Shown here: positions 1-9,587 of the stretch, in pieces
Layout of the letters: each line of letters begins with the position of its first letter
Numbering within the stretch: position 1 is the first letter of the stretch
DNA from: Methylobacter sp.
GTDB taxonomy: Bacteria; Pseudomonadota; Gammaproteobacteria; Methylococcales; Methylomonadaceae
NCBI GenBank assembly: GCA_028716975.1
Contig: JAQUOU010000002.1
Span: 114,841 to 178,840 of the forward strand
Reading direction: 5' to 3'
Length of the DNA stretch: 64,000 nucleotides
Notes under the pieces: model-generated
What the model was told of the DNA's origin: nothing
Seen by the model: only the letters and a program-made list of their open reading frames with translations
Databases searched by the model: none
Made by a program: the position numbers and the translations under genes

Positions 1-1
1 C

Positions 2-1003
2 GCCGTTGACGTGATGATGGCGATAGGCAACAACTTTTTCTATACCCGTTCCTTGCCTTGCACTTTGTGGTTTTTTGACCGCGCCAAGGAACAGGACGCA
101 AATCAAAGCGATAAGGTCTTGATGCTGGATGCCCGAAAAATTTACCGCAAGGTAACGAGCAAGGTAAACGACTTTAGCCCCGAACAATTGCAAAACCTGA
201 TTTGCATCGTCAATCTATATAGAGGCAATACCAATAAATTTACGGCTACCGTAAACAGCTATCTGGAAACGTACGCCGCCTTAGCCAAAGAAACCGCCGA
301 AGCCACCACAGACCTGCAAATACAGTTTCAAAAAGCGCATAAAACAGTCAGCGATTTTGCCGGCCAATATGCCCAGGAAAACAAAGCAACGACCGTGTTT
401 GCCGATGCGTTGAACATTGAAGAAATCGCCATTATTTACGAGCAACAAAACAAACTGATTGCCGATGCCGGCAAGGCAACCTCCCATAGTGATGTGTTGG
501 AAAGCATCGCCCATTTGTGCAAAGCCTTACGCAAACCCCAAGACAAACTCATCAAGCAATTGCTGGATGTCATAGCCGCTGCCGCCAAGGAATACCAGCT
601 CAACAAAAACAAAGACTGGAAAGACCTTAACCTGAAAAAACAGCTCGACCGACTCAAAGCCCTGCAACTACAACTCAGCGGCAACCCTGATGAAAGCGAG
701 CCCGGCCTGCTGCACGAAACCGAATATTTCTGGAAACAAGCCCACTGGCTGCAAAGCCGATTTCCTGCTGGCGTGTATACCGATGTGGAAGGCTTATGCA
801 AAGTCGTCAATCAGCAAGAAATTGCAGCCAAAGACTGGAGTCTTAGCCCCGGCAGATATGTGGGCGTGGATACCGCTGCCGATGATGATTTTGACTACGA
901 AGAACGCCTCAGCGAAATACATGTTGAACTGGAGGGGTTGAACGAAGAAGCTGTTGCTTTGGCGAGTGCTATTTCTGAAAATTTTAAAACGGTTTTGTTA
1001 TGA
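2..1003 (+). CDS. hsdM: Type I restriction-modification methyltransferase subunit HsdM, C-terminal part
   Basis: The 5' end lies outside the window and the frame is open from base 2. The first residues, including NNFFYTRSLPCTLWFF, match the stretch after the catalytic NPPF region of HsdM adenine methyltransferases, so roughly the C-terminal 333 residues are present. HsdM transfers a methyl group from S-adenosylmethionine to adenine at the site chosen by HsdS. The C-terminal part is rich in helices and charged residues, as expected for the segment that contacts HsdS. Its stop overlaps the hsdS start in an ATGA, indicating translational coupling. The N-terminal catalytic motifs cannot be checked here. 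Confidence 0.85.
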   Translation, partial: AVDVMMAIGNNFFYTRSLPCTLWFFDRAKEQDANQSDKVLMLDARKIYRKVTSKVNDFSPEQLQNLICIVNLYRGNTNKFTATVNSYLETYAALAKETAEATTDLQIQFQKAHKTVSDFAGQYAQENKATTVFADALNIEEIAIIYEQQNKLIADAGKATSHSDVLESIAHLCKALRKPQDKLIKQLLDVIAAAAKEYQLNKNKDWKDLNLKKQLDRLKALQLQLSGNPDESEPGLLHETEYFWKQAHWLQSRFPAGVYTDVEGLCKVVNQQEIAAKDWSLSPGRYVGVDTAADDDFDYEERLSEIHVELEGLNEEAVALASAISENFKTVLL

Positions 1004-2214
1004 ATTGGGACTTAAAGTCATTCGATGAAATTGGTTTTATTGGTAGAGGAAAATCAAGACACCGACCAAGGAATGCTGAGCATTTATATGGTGGAGAATA
1101 CCCGTTTGTTCAAACAGGTGATATTAAAGCCGCTGGATTTAGAATAAACAATTATACACAAACTTATAATGAAGCCGGTTTAGCACAAAGCAAACTTTGG
1201 AAAGAAGGAACGCTTTGTATCACAATAGCTGCGAATATTGCAGATACAACTATTTTAGGAATGGATGCTTGCTTTCCTGATAGTGTTATTGGCTTTGTGG
1301 CTGAAGAGCATAAATGCGACGTGCGATTTGTAAAATATTTCTTCGATATTTTTCAAGCAAGAATGAAAAGTATTTCAACAGGTGCTGCACAAGACAATCT
1401 AAGTTTACAAAAGCTTTTAACTTTTAAAATTCCTACGCCCCTACTCCCCACCCAACGCAAAATCGCGTCCATCTTATCGGCTTATGATGATTTGATAGAA
1501 AACAATTTGAAGCGAATAAAATTGTTGGGGGAGAAGGCTGCTATTGCCTATAAAAGTGAGTTCGGAGATTATCAAGTAAGTAATAAAGAATTCTCTTCAC
1601 TTCCAAAAGGATGGTGTGTTAAATCTATAGGTGACATATATGGTAAGCTTGAATCAGGTTCACGACCTAAAGGAGGCATTGACAAAGAACTTAAAGAAGG
1701 AATTGCAAGTGTAGGTGCGGAAAATGTTATTGGATTAGGCAAATATAATTATCAAAGTGAGAAACTAATAACAGAAGCATTTTTCGAGAATATGAATAGG
1801 GGCAAAATTGAGGATAGAGACATATTGATATACAAAGACGGTGCTTATATTGGCAAAACAACCCTGTTTCAAGATGAATTCCCTCACGAAAAATGTTGCG
1901 TGAATGAACACGTCTTTCTTTTAACAACCGCAGATTTCCGCTATCAATATTTCTTATTCTTCACGTTAAATCAAGGTTTGTATTTCGAAAAAATGCAACA
2001 ACTAAATGCAAATGCAGCTCAACCAGGGATAAATCAGGAAAGTTTAAAATCTTTGAAACTTATTTGGCCTTCAGTTGATACTGTCGAAGAATTCAATAAA
2101 GAGGTTGAAACAAGTATTAAGTTAATTTTTGTATTAGCAAAACAAAACACCAAGCTCCGAGAAGCACGGGATATTTTATTACCCAGACTAATGAAAGGAC
2201 AAATTGAAGTCTAA
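1000..2214 (+). CDS. hsdS: Type I restriction enzyme specificity subunit HsdS
   Basis: A 404-residue protein with the two-repeat layout of HsdS: a first target-recognition domain (about residues 1-145), a helical spacer containing LPTQRKIASILSAYDDLIE (about 148-168), a second recognition domain (about 200-370) and a closing helix with LREARDILLPRLMKGQIEV. It selects the bipartite DNA site methylated by HsdM and cut by HsdR. The start overlaps the hsdM stop by four bases. The recognition-domain sequence is more AT-rich than the flanking hsdM, which is common because these domains recombine between strains. The target site cannot be read from the sequence. Confidence 0.92.
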   Translation: MNWDLKSFDEIGFIGRGKSRHRPRNAEHLYGGEYPFVQTGDIKAAGFRINNYTQTYNEAGLAQSKLWKEGTLCITIAANIADTTILGMDACFPDSVIGFVAEEHKCDVRFVKYFFDIFQARMKSISTGAAQDNLSLQKLLTFKIPTPLLPTQRKIASILSAYDDLIENNLKRIKLLGEKAAIAYKSEFGDYQVSNKEFSSLPKGWCVKSIGDIYGKLESGSRPKGGIDKELKEGIASVGAENVIGLGKYNYQSEKLITEAFFENMNRGKIEDRDILIYKDGAYIGKTTLFQDEFPHEKCCVNEHVFLLTTADFRYQYFLFFTLNQGLYFEKMQQLNANAAQPGINQESLKSLKLIWPSVDTVEEFNKEVETSIKLIFVLAKQNTKLREARDILLPRLMKGQIEV

Positions 2215-2313
2215 TATGACCAAGAAAATAACCCCATATATCCAGTTTGATAATAATGAGAGTGTTATAAAGAAGAAAAGTAATTTTTCAGCTCAGTTTA
2301 TACAGAGGTAAAA

Positions 2314-2544
2314 ATGAAACAGCTTATTGTAGAAATAGACGAAACGACTGAAGCCAGAATTATCATAGCCGCCAAAACAGCAGGGCTTTCCGCTCAGCAA
2401 TGGTTAAAGCGCATTATTGATGAAAAAACCGTCAGCTCATGGCCTGATTCGGTTAAAGCGTTAGCGGGTTCATGGCAAGATGTGCCTTTTGCAGAAGAGT
2501 TACGCTCCGGCGAAGGCCAGGATGTATCAAGGGAAGATTTTTGA
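2314..2544 (+). CDS. VapB-like antitoxin
   Basis: A 76-residue protein preceded by a GAGG ribosome-binding site. The N-terminal half (MKQLIVEIDETTEARI, then AKTAGLSAQQWLKRIID) looks like a ribbon-helix-helix DNA-binding fold. The C-terminal tail is acidic and flexible, as in antitoxins that wrap round a toxin. Its stop shares one base with the start of the PIN-domain gene that follows (TGATG), the usual layout of vapBC operons. It should bind and neutralise that toxin and repress the shared promoter. The family subtype (CopG-like or Arc-like) is uncertain. Confidence 0.75.
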   Translation: MKQLIVEIDETTEARIIIAAKTAGLSAQQWLKRIIDEKTVSSWPDSVKALAGSWQDVPFAEELRSGEGQDVSREDF

Positions 2545-2939
2545 TGTACGCTTTAGATACGAATACGGTGATTTATTTTTTTAAAGACATGGGCAATGTT
2601 ACCCAGCATTTATTTAGTTTACCGCCCTATGAAATAGCACTGCCCTCGGTGGTTTTATATGAACTTGAAGTGGGTATTGCAAAATCAACAGCCCCTGAAA
2701 AGCGTAGAGCCCAGTTAATTGAATTGCTCACTGTCATGCGCGTATTACCTTTTACAGAACATGAAGCGGCAATATCTGCTCAGGTGAGAGCCACGCTGGA
2801 AAAGGCAGGAACGCCTATTGGCCCTTTAGATATGATGATTGCAGGCACAGCGTTAGCCAATAAAGCGACCTTGGTAACCCATAATACTAAAGAATTTTCT
2901 CGCATCGACAGTTTGCGTTTAGAAGATTGGTTTGATTAA
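2544..2939 (+). CDS. VapC-like PIN-domain ribonuclease toxin
   Basis: A 131-residue PIN-domain protein. The acidic residues expected to bind metal are visible: D5 in ALDTN, E40 in YELEVG and D96 in GPLDMMIAG, with THNTKEF (112-118) forming the conserved C-terminal motif. VapC toxins are Mg-dependent endoribonucleases, often cutting tRNA or rRNA. The ATG at 2544 is chosen because it overlaps the antitoxin stop and gives the standard MYALDTN start; a longer frame starting at 2472 would run through the antitoxin. The pair sits between hsdS and hsdR, where it could stabilise the restriction locus. Confidence 0.85.
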   Translation: MYALDTNTVIYFFKDMGNVTQHLFSLPPYEIALPSVVLYELEVGIAKSTAPEKRRAQLIELLTVMRVLPFTEHEAAISAQVRATLEKAGTPIGPLDMMIAGTALANKATLVTHNTKEFSRIDSLRLEDWFD

Positions 2940-3010
2940 AGAGACGTTATAGCCAAGCCATTTACTAAAAGCGACTTTGACAAAGCCATAAAAACCTTAA
3001 AAGAAAAATA

Positions 3011-6000
3011 ATGACCAGGGAATATTCAGAAGACCGCTTAATTGAGCAAACCGCGATTGATCTGTTTTTTAATCAACTGGGTTGGGATACGCTGCTGGCT
3101 TACAACAATGAAGGCTTTGGCGAAGACAGCACGTTAGGCAGACTCAACAAGAAAGAAGTGGTTCTCAAAAAAACAGTCCTGGCGAAACTAAAACAGTTCA
3201 ATCCCGGCTTACCCAACCAAGCCTATAAGCAGGCCTACGAAAAACTCATCGAAGAAAGCAGCACCAAGTCGTTAGCTGAAATCAATTATGAGAAACATCA
3301 ACTCCTCAGGAACGGGATTGCTGTTGACTTTATCAATGACAAAGGCGAACCGATAAAAAACAAAACCCTGAAGATTTTTGACTTTGATAAAGCAGACAAT
3401 AATAACTTTTTAGCCGTGCGCCAGCTTTGGCTGCAAGGCAAAAGCAACCGGGAACGCCGTCCCGATATTATTGGTTTTGTAAATGGTATTCCTCTGCTGT
3501 TTATTGAGCTGAAAGCCGCTCACCGCAAATTAGAAAACGCTTATAACAAGAATTTCACCGATTACAAAGACGTGATCCCGAAGCTGTTTTATTACAATGC
3601 TTTTGTGTTATTAAGCAACGGCATTGAAAGCCGCATTGGCAGCGTTACCGGCCAGTATCAGCATTTTCATGAATGGAAACGCATCACAGAAGAAGATGAA
3701 GGCATTGTTGCCCTGGATAGAATTATTGCAGGCGTTTGTGAAAAGAACCGTTTTTTAGATTTGTTTGAAAACTTCATTCTGTTTGATAACTCCCTGGGCA
3801 AAGTCGTAAAACTGATTGCCCGAAATCATCAATTCATTGGCGTAAACAAAGCCGTTGAAAATATCCGGCACAAAGATCAATTATATTAACTGGGCAAAAT
3901 CAGCCTGGAAGAAAAGCAAAAGCTGGGGGTGTTTTGGCATACCCAAGGCAGCGGAAAGTCGTATTCCATGGTGTTCTTCTGCCAAAAGATTCACCACAAG
4001 TTTACAGGCAGCTATACGTTTTTAGTCGTTACCGACCGCAATGAATTAGACACGCAGATTTACGGCGCCTTTAGCGGCGTAGGCGCCGTGCCGCAAGTAA
4101 AAGCGGGAGCGAAAGAGTCTTTAAAAGCCAATAGCGGCAAACATTTAAAGGAGTTATTGAGTTCGGAACATCGTTATCTGTTTACACTCATTCATAAATT
4201 CAATTTTGCAGACGTCATTACACAGCGTGAAAATATCATCGTTATTTCAGATGAAGCCCACCGCACCCAAGGCGGTAGTTTGGCGATGAATTTACGCAAT
4301 GCCTTGCCCCATGCTTCTTTTATAGGGTTTACAGGAACACCGCTGTTTAAAGATGATGAAATCACCAAACGGATTTTCGGTGATTATGTCTCCCGTTACG
4401 ATTTTAAACGCAGCGTTGATGATGGCGCAACGGTGCCGCTTTATTACGAAAACAGAGGCGAATATCTAGGCTTAAAAAACCCCGTTATCAATGAACAGAT
4501 AAGAGCCATTATTGATGCTGAAAGTGAAGATTTGGATACCGACCAACGCAGCAGAGTTGAACAGCTTTTCGCAAGGGAATATCCGATACTGACTGCCAGG
4601 AAAAGATTAGACGCCATTGCCAAAGATGCCGTTTGGCATTTCTGCAATCGCGGCTACAAAGGCAAAGGCATGTTTATCGCCCTGGATAAGCTCACCGCCG
4701 TGAGAATGTATGATTTGATTTCCCATCATAAGAAGCTGACGGTTGAGCATTTAGAAAAAGACATTGCAAAAGGAAAATTTGGCGACCAGGAATTATTGGA
4801 AAAAAGCCGGGAGCTGCAATGGATAAAGGAAACAGAAATTTGTGTAGTGGTCAGTTCAGAGCAAAATGAAATTCAGAAGTTTCAAAAATGGGCTTTAGAC
4901 ATTGAATCGCACCGGGAAAAAATGAACAACCAAGACCTTGAAACACGGTTTAAGGATGAAGATGACCCTTTCCGTTTTGTCATTGTTTGCGCCATGTGGA
5001 TTACCGGATTTGATGTGCCGTCACTTTCAACTATGTATATAGACAAGCCTTTGAAATCCCATACGCTTATGCAAGCCATTGCCAGAGCTAATCGAATAAG
5101 TGAAGGCAAGAACAACGGCTTGATAGTTGATTATATTGAAACGTACACCGCATTATTAGATGCTCTGGCAATTTATGGGACGGATGGGGACGGAGGCGAT
5201 AAGCCGGAACCCCCCGTAAAACCCAAGGAAGAACTGATTAGCCTGTTAGAAGAAACTTTGGAGGCTACTGAAACATTTTTGCAAGACGAAGTAAATTTCG
5301 ATTTGCAGGAATTAATCAAAGCTGAGGGCTTGCATAAATTATTGGCAATGGAAAAAGCGATAAATGCAGTTTACACCAACGACGAAACCAGGCAGAAGTA
5401 TCAAATTTTAGCCAGGGAGGTTTTCAAAAAATTCAAAGCCTTACAGCCAGACAAAGTATTAAGGCAATTTGAGGCGAGAAAAAATGCGATTGATGTCATT
5501 TACACAGCCATTGAAGATAAAGTAGAAAGTGCTGATGTGGCGGACATCATGATGAAAATCCAGAGCGTGGTTGACGGCTCCATTGAAAATACGGTTTCTG
5601 AACCGAGCCACAATGCAGGCAAAGTCATTGATTTAAGCGGGCTAAACTTTGAGCTACTTGTGCAGTATTTTATGAAGGCCCAAAATAAGAATGCTGCCGT
5701 ACAGTCACTGAAAGATAAAGTTGAAAAGCGGCTCAAACAAATGGTTGACCGCAATCCCTTAACCGTTGACTTTTACAAACGCTATCAGGAAATCATTGAG
5801 GAATACAATCGTGGCAAAGACGAAGTTACCATTAAAGAGACTTTCAGAAAATTACTTGAGCTGGTTAATTCCCTTACACAAGAAGAAGCCGACACCAAAC
5901 GGGAAGGACTTACAGACGAGCAGAAAGCAATCTTTGACATTTTAAGGCAAGGTAAAGTACTGGAAGAAAAAGAGAAGAATGAGATAAAGAAAATAGCGGT

Positions 6001-6226
6001 TGAGTTACTTCAGGAACTGAAAAAAGAAAAATTAAAAGTTCAGCAATGGGCCGACAAGACATTAACGGCAGCAGCGGTTTTTAATTATGTTGATAAGACG
6101 CTCTTTGAAGATTTGCCTTACCCGACTTATCAAAAAGCCGACATTGATTTAATGACGAACATGGTATATGAGCATTTAAAACATCAATATTACGGTGGAG
6201 GAATGAGTGTTTACGGTCGGTATTAG
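3011..6226 (+). pseudogene. hsdR: Type I restriction endonuclease HsdR, interrupted by one in-frame stop
   Basis: The frame would encode about 1071 residues, a normal HsdR length, but a TAA at 3887-3889 splits it (RHKDQLY, stop, LGKISLEEKQ). The upstream part holds the PD-(D/E)XK-type nuclease motifs (RRPDI near residue 152, IELKA near 165). The downstream part holds the helicase motor: Walker A HTQGSGKS just after the stop, DEAH at 4252, then GFTGTP. Both halves stay in the same frame with no other lesion. The downstream half has an ATG at 3929, but it falls inside the motor domain just before Walker A. I infer loss of restriction with methylation retained, unless the stop is suppressed or is a sequencing error. 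Confidence 0.85.
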
Positions 6227-6609
6227 CCAATTCGTTGTGTAAACACAATTAGAAACAGCGCACAGATAAATTTAAACATTCACCTTCAAACAACAATCCC
6301 TTTGTCGGCCTAAAAAATAGCCGATTTAAGCGGTTTTTGTTTTCAATTGCCCCTTGAGTGTCCCATACCAGAATATTTATAAATAAAAAATCAATAAATA
6401 CAATAAGTTAATATTATAATTATTGGGGTTGTATATCCCATGTTGCAATTTGTTGTGGCGTATTGTATTATTTTATCAGCAATAAAGAACGGGCTTGGAA
6501 GTGCAACTAACACAACCAAGCCCTAACCGATTCACTTAACGAAATGGGTTAAGCAAGTGGCTAACAGTATTATATCAAAATGCCGGTTGCTATCCTCTAC
6601 GGAGCAATC
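6227..6609 (+). other. Non-coding gap between hsdR and the integrase
   Basis: No gene is supported here. The stretch is AT-rich around 6360-6470. It contains a GC-rich inverted repeat (GGGCTTGG at 6491-6498 and CCAAGCCC at 6516-6523, 17-nt loop) about 90 bases upstream of the integrase start. This could be a regulatory hairpin or a recombinase arm site. No tRNA-like attachment sequence was recognised in it. Confidence 0.4.
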
Positions 6610-7668
6610 ATGGCAAGCATTGAAAAACGCAACGATGGAACCGAAACCGCCTACCGGGTAAAAATCCGGTTAAAAGGCTATCCCACCCAAACGGCCACCT
6701 TCGCCCGGCTTACCGATGCCCGGAAATGGGCCCATGCTACCGAAGCGGCTATACGCGAGGGCAGGCATTTTAAAACTATTGAGTCCAAAAAACACACATT
6801 AGGGGAAATGATTGACCGTTTTCTGGCTGGTGCTGAACTCACCCAAGTACAAGACGGACATGTAGGAACGCACCTTAGACGCTGGAAAGATGAAATCGGG
6901 TATCTATTGCTTTCAGACGTGAGCGCCGATGTTATTACTAAAGTTAAGGACAAGCTGCTAAATGAGCAAACGCGAACCGGTAAAAAACGCAGCGCAACCA
7001 CGGTACTCAGGTATCTGACATCCTTAAGCACGGCCTTTACCACGGCAACTAATGATTGGAAGTGGCTGGAAGATTCACCAATGCGGACGCTCAAAAAACC
7101 AAAGTCGGCGCGTGGCCGGGTACGCTTTCTGGACGATGACGAGCGGCAAAGATTATTAACCGCTTGCAAGGAGTCAAAAAACGCTTGGCTTTATCCATGC
7201 GTCATTCTGGCGTTAAGTTCCGGCATGCGGCAAGGTGAATTAATGGGCTTGAAGTGGCAGAACGTCAACCTTAAGGACGGTTATCTAATTTTGCACGAAA
7301 CCAAGAACGGAGACAGGCGGCGCGTTCCTTTATCCGGTTTGGCCTTATCACTGTTACAAGAACATGCCAAGGTTAGGCGGCTGGACACACAACTATTGTT
7401 CCCAAGCAATAAAGACGCTCAAAAACCCATTGATTTAAGAAAGCCCTTTGAAACTGCCCTGAAAGCCGCAGCAATCAACGATTTTCATTGGCATGACCTC
7501 CGACATTGCACCGCCTCTTATCTTGCCATGAATGGGGCTTCTCTTGCCGAAATAGCCGAGATATTGGGACATAAAACCCTGCAAATGGTGAAGCGTTACG
7601 CCCATTTATCAGACGGCCATGTTAGCAATGTGGTTGCCAGTATGAATCAGAAAATCTTTGGGGGTTGA
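6610..7668 (+). CDS. Tyrosine recombinase / phage-type integrase
   Basis: A 352-residue site-specific recombinase. The catalytic set is visible: Arg in SSGMRQGELMGLKW (near 207), HDLRHC (His295, Arg298), LGH (near 321) and the nucleophilic Tyr in VKRYAHLSDGH (near 330). The N-terminal 60 residues are Arm-type DNA-binding and the middle is a SAM-like core-binding domain. Start ATG 6610 is preferred because GGAG lies eight bases upstream; an in-frame start at 6580 has no such signal. It should integrate and excise the surrounding element. The next gene begins three bases after its stop, so the two may be co-transcribed. Confidence 0.92.
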   Translation: MASIEKRNDGTETAYRVKIRLKGYPTQTATFARLTDARKWAHATEAAIREGRHFKTIESKKHTLGEMIDRFLAGAELTQVQDGHVGTHLRRWKDEIGYLLLSDVSADVITKVKDKLLNEQTRTGKKRSATTVLRYLTSLSTAFTTATNDWKWLEDSPMRTLKKPKSARGRVRFLDDDERQRLLTACKESKNAWLYPCVILALSSGMRQGELMGLKWQNVNLKDGYLILHETKNGDRRRVPLSGLALSLLQEHAKVRRLDTQLLFPSNKDAQKPIDLRKPFETALKAAAINDFHWHDLRHCTASYLAMNGASLAEIAEILGHKTLQMVKRYAHLSDGHVSNVVASMNQKIFGG

Positions 7669-7670
7669 TT

Positions 7671-8675
7671 ATGGTCTTAAACCCAAATAAATCAAACTAT
7701 CAGGTTCAAGAGTTAGCTACACGATGGGCTAAGCTATTTGATGAAACAATCACGAACAGCTATGTATTGCAAAATGCCATAGATGGTAAATTTAGTCTTT
7801 ATACTGTTAATTCTGGGCTTAGGTGCATTAACTTGTGTGTTAGGGCTGGATTAGGACGGCCCAGCAGAAAAATAGTTGCTTATCTGAATAGTGAATTTAT
7901 AAAACTGGCGGACTTTCAAATTCGAGAGCTTTTATGCGGCAAGCAGGTGACAATCCTCTTTTTGAATCTTTCTGAATCAGATTTTATTCAAGGAGATGAG
8001 TGCTTTGACTTGTCAGAAATTGAAGCGGCAATCCTTGATGAGAATGAAAGAATCATTATTACACCTGACGACATTAGCTATCTATCAGTCATGGTCGAAG
8101 ATATTATAGCTTTTGAGCGGGAGCTTGAATGCGTGAGCAATGAACATCAAGCCACAACAAACGCACAGAATACTCCCACCAAGACAATCAAGGTTGCCGC
8201 TGTTTTTTCCAAGTTTAAAAACCTACGTGCGAATCAAATCTCATTAATTATGATGGAAGACAAAACGGCAGTAATGGTTATCGATGAAAAAAAATTTAAG
8301 GTTAGTCCTGATGAGTTAGGCTTAAATTCTAACACCCAGGAGTGGAAATTGCTTGAAGGGGCGGCAGCTAATCGGGGTGATTTATCGCAGCCATTGAGAA
8401 AGTTAAACTCAAGCAGGGATTTAGAGGCAGAAAAGGGCAAAATTAAAACTGCTGTTTGTCGTCTAAGAAAAACCCTTAGGGATGCAATGGGTTTGAAAGA
8501 TAACCCTATAAAATACATGAATGGAAATGGCTATAAATTCACTTTTAAAACTATGACTCACGAGGCGTTAAATGGCAGTAATGTTACAAAGGGAGCTGAT
8601 GCAATGGATTATTTAGATAATAAATGTTTTGATAATAATCAACATGGTAGTAGTGATTTTTGGGAAGAGGAATAA
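7671..8675 (+). CDS. Unknown protein with C-terminal OmpR-like winged-helix segment
   Basis: A 334-residue protein of no family I recognise. About residues 240-300 (LRKLNSSRDL, then VCRLRKTLRDAM and YMNGNGYKFTF) have the layout of an OmpR/PhoB-type winged helix: recognition helix followed by the GxGYxF hairpin. No receiver domain is seen in the N-terminal 170 residues, so it is not a canonical response regulator. ATG 7671 follows GGGGGT with good spacing; a TTG at 7665 is the alternative. It sits directly after the integrase and about 65 bases before four 10-bp direct repeats. I infer a control protein for the element. Confidence 0.55.
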   Translation: MVLNPNKSNYQVQELATRWAKLFDETITNSYVLQNAIDGKFSLYTVNSGLRCINLCVRAGLGRPSRKIVAYLNSEFIKLADFQIRELLCGKQVTILFLNLSESDFIQGDECFDLSEIEAAILDENERIIITPDDISYLSVMVEDIIAFERELECVSNEHQATTNAQNTPTKTIKVAAVFSKFKNLRANQISLIMMEDKTAVMVIDEKKFKVSPDELGLNSNTQEWKLLEGAAANRGDLSQPLRKLNSSRDLEAEKGKIKTAVCRLRKTLRDAMGLKDNPIKYMNGNGYKFTFKTMTHEALNGSNVTKGADAMDYLDNKCFDNNQHGSSDFWEEE

Positions 8676-8708
8676 GATACCGATTAATAATTTGCAATTA
8701 ATTAATAG

Positions 8709-8732
8709 AACCTGCTTTAAGCGGGTTTTTTT
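8709..8732 (+). terminator. Rho-independent terminator
   Basis: Stem AACCTGC/GCGGGTT (8709-8715 and 8721-8727) with loop TTTAA and a run of T residues to 8732. It lies 34 bases after the stop of the preceding gene and would close the integrase-regulator operon. Confidence 0.7.
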
Positions 8733-8740
8733 ATACCTGT

Positions 8741-8780
8741 AGGTTACGTAAAGTTACATTAGGTTACATTAGGTTACAAA
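8741..8780 (+). repeat. Four 10-bp iterons (AGGTTACATT type)
   Basis: Four head-to-tail copies at 8741, 8751, 8761 and 8771 read AGGTTACGTA, AAGTTACATT, AGGTTACATT and AGGTTACAAA. The spacing is exactly 10 bp, one helical turn. Inverted partial copies (TTAACCTA near 8783 and GTTGTAACCTA near 8831) follow. The block lies upstream of the AlpA-like gene at 8898. It looks like an operator or iteron array for a DNA-binding protein of the element. Confidence 0.65.
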
Positions 8781-8897
8781 GATTAACCTATAACTGATTG
8801 ATTATATACGACTAAATATTATTGCTATGAGTTGTAACCTATTGAGAATGATGGTGATGTTTCACCAGTTATTAAGAAACCAATCAGAGTTATACCA

Positions 8898-9119
8898 ATG
8901 ACAATTTTAATTTATTTAACAGTAAAGCAATTTGCAGAAAACTACCCCGCTTTCACCATCGGTGGCTTGCGCTCATTAATCTTCCTTGAGCACACCAACG
9001 GTCTTGCCGAGTCGGGCGCAATAGTCCGAATCGGACGAAAAATTTTAATAAACTGTCCAAAGTTTTTTGCTTGGGTTGAAGCTCATAACAGCAAAGGATG
9101 TGCATATGATTATATCTAA
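8898..9119 (+). CDS. Small AlpA/MerR-type helix-turn-helix regulator
   Basis: A 73-residue protein with the layout of excisionase-like regulators of integrated elements: LTVKQFAENYPAF, a helix-turn-helix entry, then GGLRSLIFL and a short wing ending VRIGRKILINCPKFFAWVE. That last segment is typical of AlpA-like proteins in proteobacterial elements. It is preceded by the iterons at 8741-8780 and overlaps the next gene by 14 bases, implying an operon. The probable role is control of excision or element gene expression. No strong ribosome-binding site is visible. Confidence 0.55.
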   Translation: MTILIYLTVKQFAENYPAFTIGGLRSLIFLEHTNGLAESGAIVRIGRKILINCPKFFAWVEAHNSKGCAYDYI

Positions 9120-9573
9120 AGTGATTAGAGATAATCGCCGCCATATAACCCAGGCTGATTACAACAACACTAAGCCCTTGTTAAGTTCAGAAAATGTAAT
9201 ATTCCCGAAAATTGGCAGTCTTGAATCCAGGGTATTGTGGCGCCTGTTCGCACCAGAGCGGATGCTGTCTCATAGAGAATTTGATTTTTCATCCCACAGC
9301 TACAGACTAGGCGGCTACATCGGCTTTTTACGCGACAAAGGCTGGACAATAGTTAACCACGATGAGGCAGTTCTTACAAAAGATTTTGTGCCGCGCAAAG
9401 TTATCTTCACCCGATATGTGCTGTTCGCAGAGTTTACTCAAGAACTGGGTGAGCGGGTAGCGGGATTTTGCAAAGAGGTCGATGAATTTGAGGATAGAGC
9501 TAGGGTGACGGCAACCACCCGGGCAAAAATGCAAATGAGCGACATAGCAAAATCAACTCACACGCAATTGTAA
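9106..9573 (+). CDS. Element-encoded putative winged-helix protein
   Basis: A 155-residue protein of unknown function. ATG 9106 is chosen because AAAGGA lies seven bases upstream. The segment SLESRVLWRLFAPERMLSHREF, followed by YIGFLRDKGWTIVNHDE, has the helix-helix-wing spacing seen in small winged-helix DNA-binding proteins. The C-terminal third is charged and probably helical. It overlaps the upstream AlpA-like gene and is followed 14 bases later by an interrupted replication-type gene, which suggests a role in element replication or its control. Confidence 0.4.
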   Translation: MIISKVIRDNRRHITQADYNNTKPLLSSENVIFPKIGSLESRVLWRLFAPERMLSHREFDFSSHSYRLGGYIGFLRDKGWTIVNHDEAVLTKDFVPRKVIFTRYVLFAEFTQELGERVAGFCKEVDEFEDRARVTATTRAKMQMSDIAKSTHTQL

Positions 9574-9587
9574 CCGAGTTTCCAGTC

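Noticed and set aside
2216-2311. 31-codon frame directly after hsdS (MTKKITPYIQFDNN...)
   Set aside because: It is short, has no clear ribosome-binding site and matches no family; it is more likely spacer before the antitoxin gene.
3887-3928. Programmed readthrough or frameshift signal in hsdR
   Set aside because: No stem-loop or slippery sequence stands out after the stop; simple nonsense mutation is the plainer reading.
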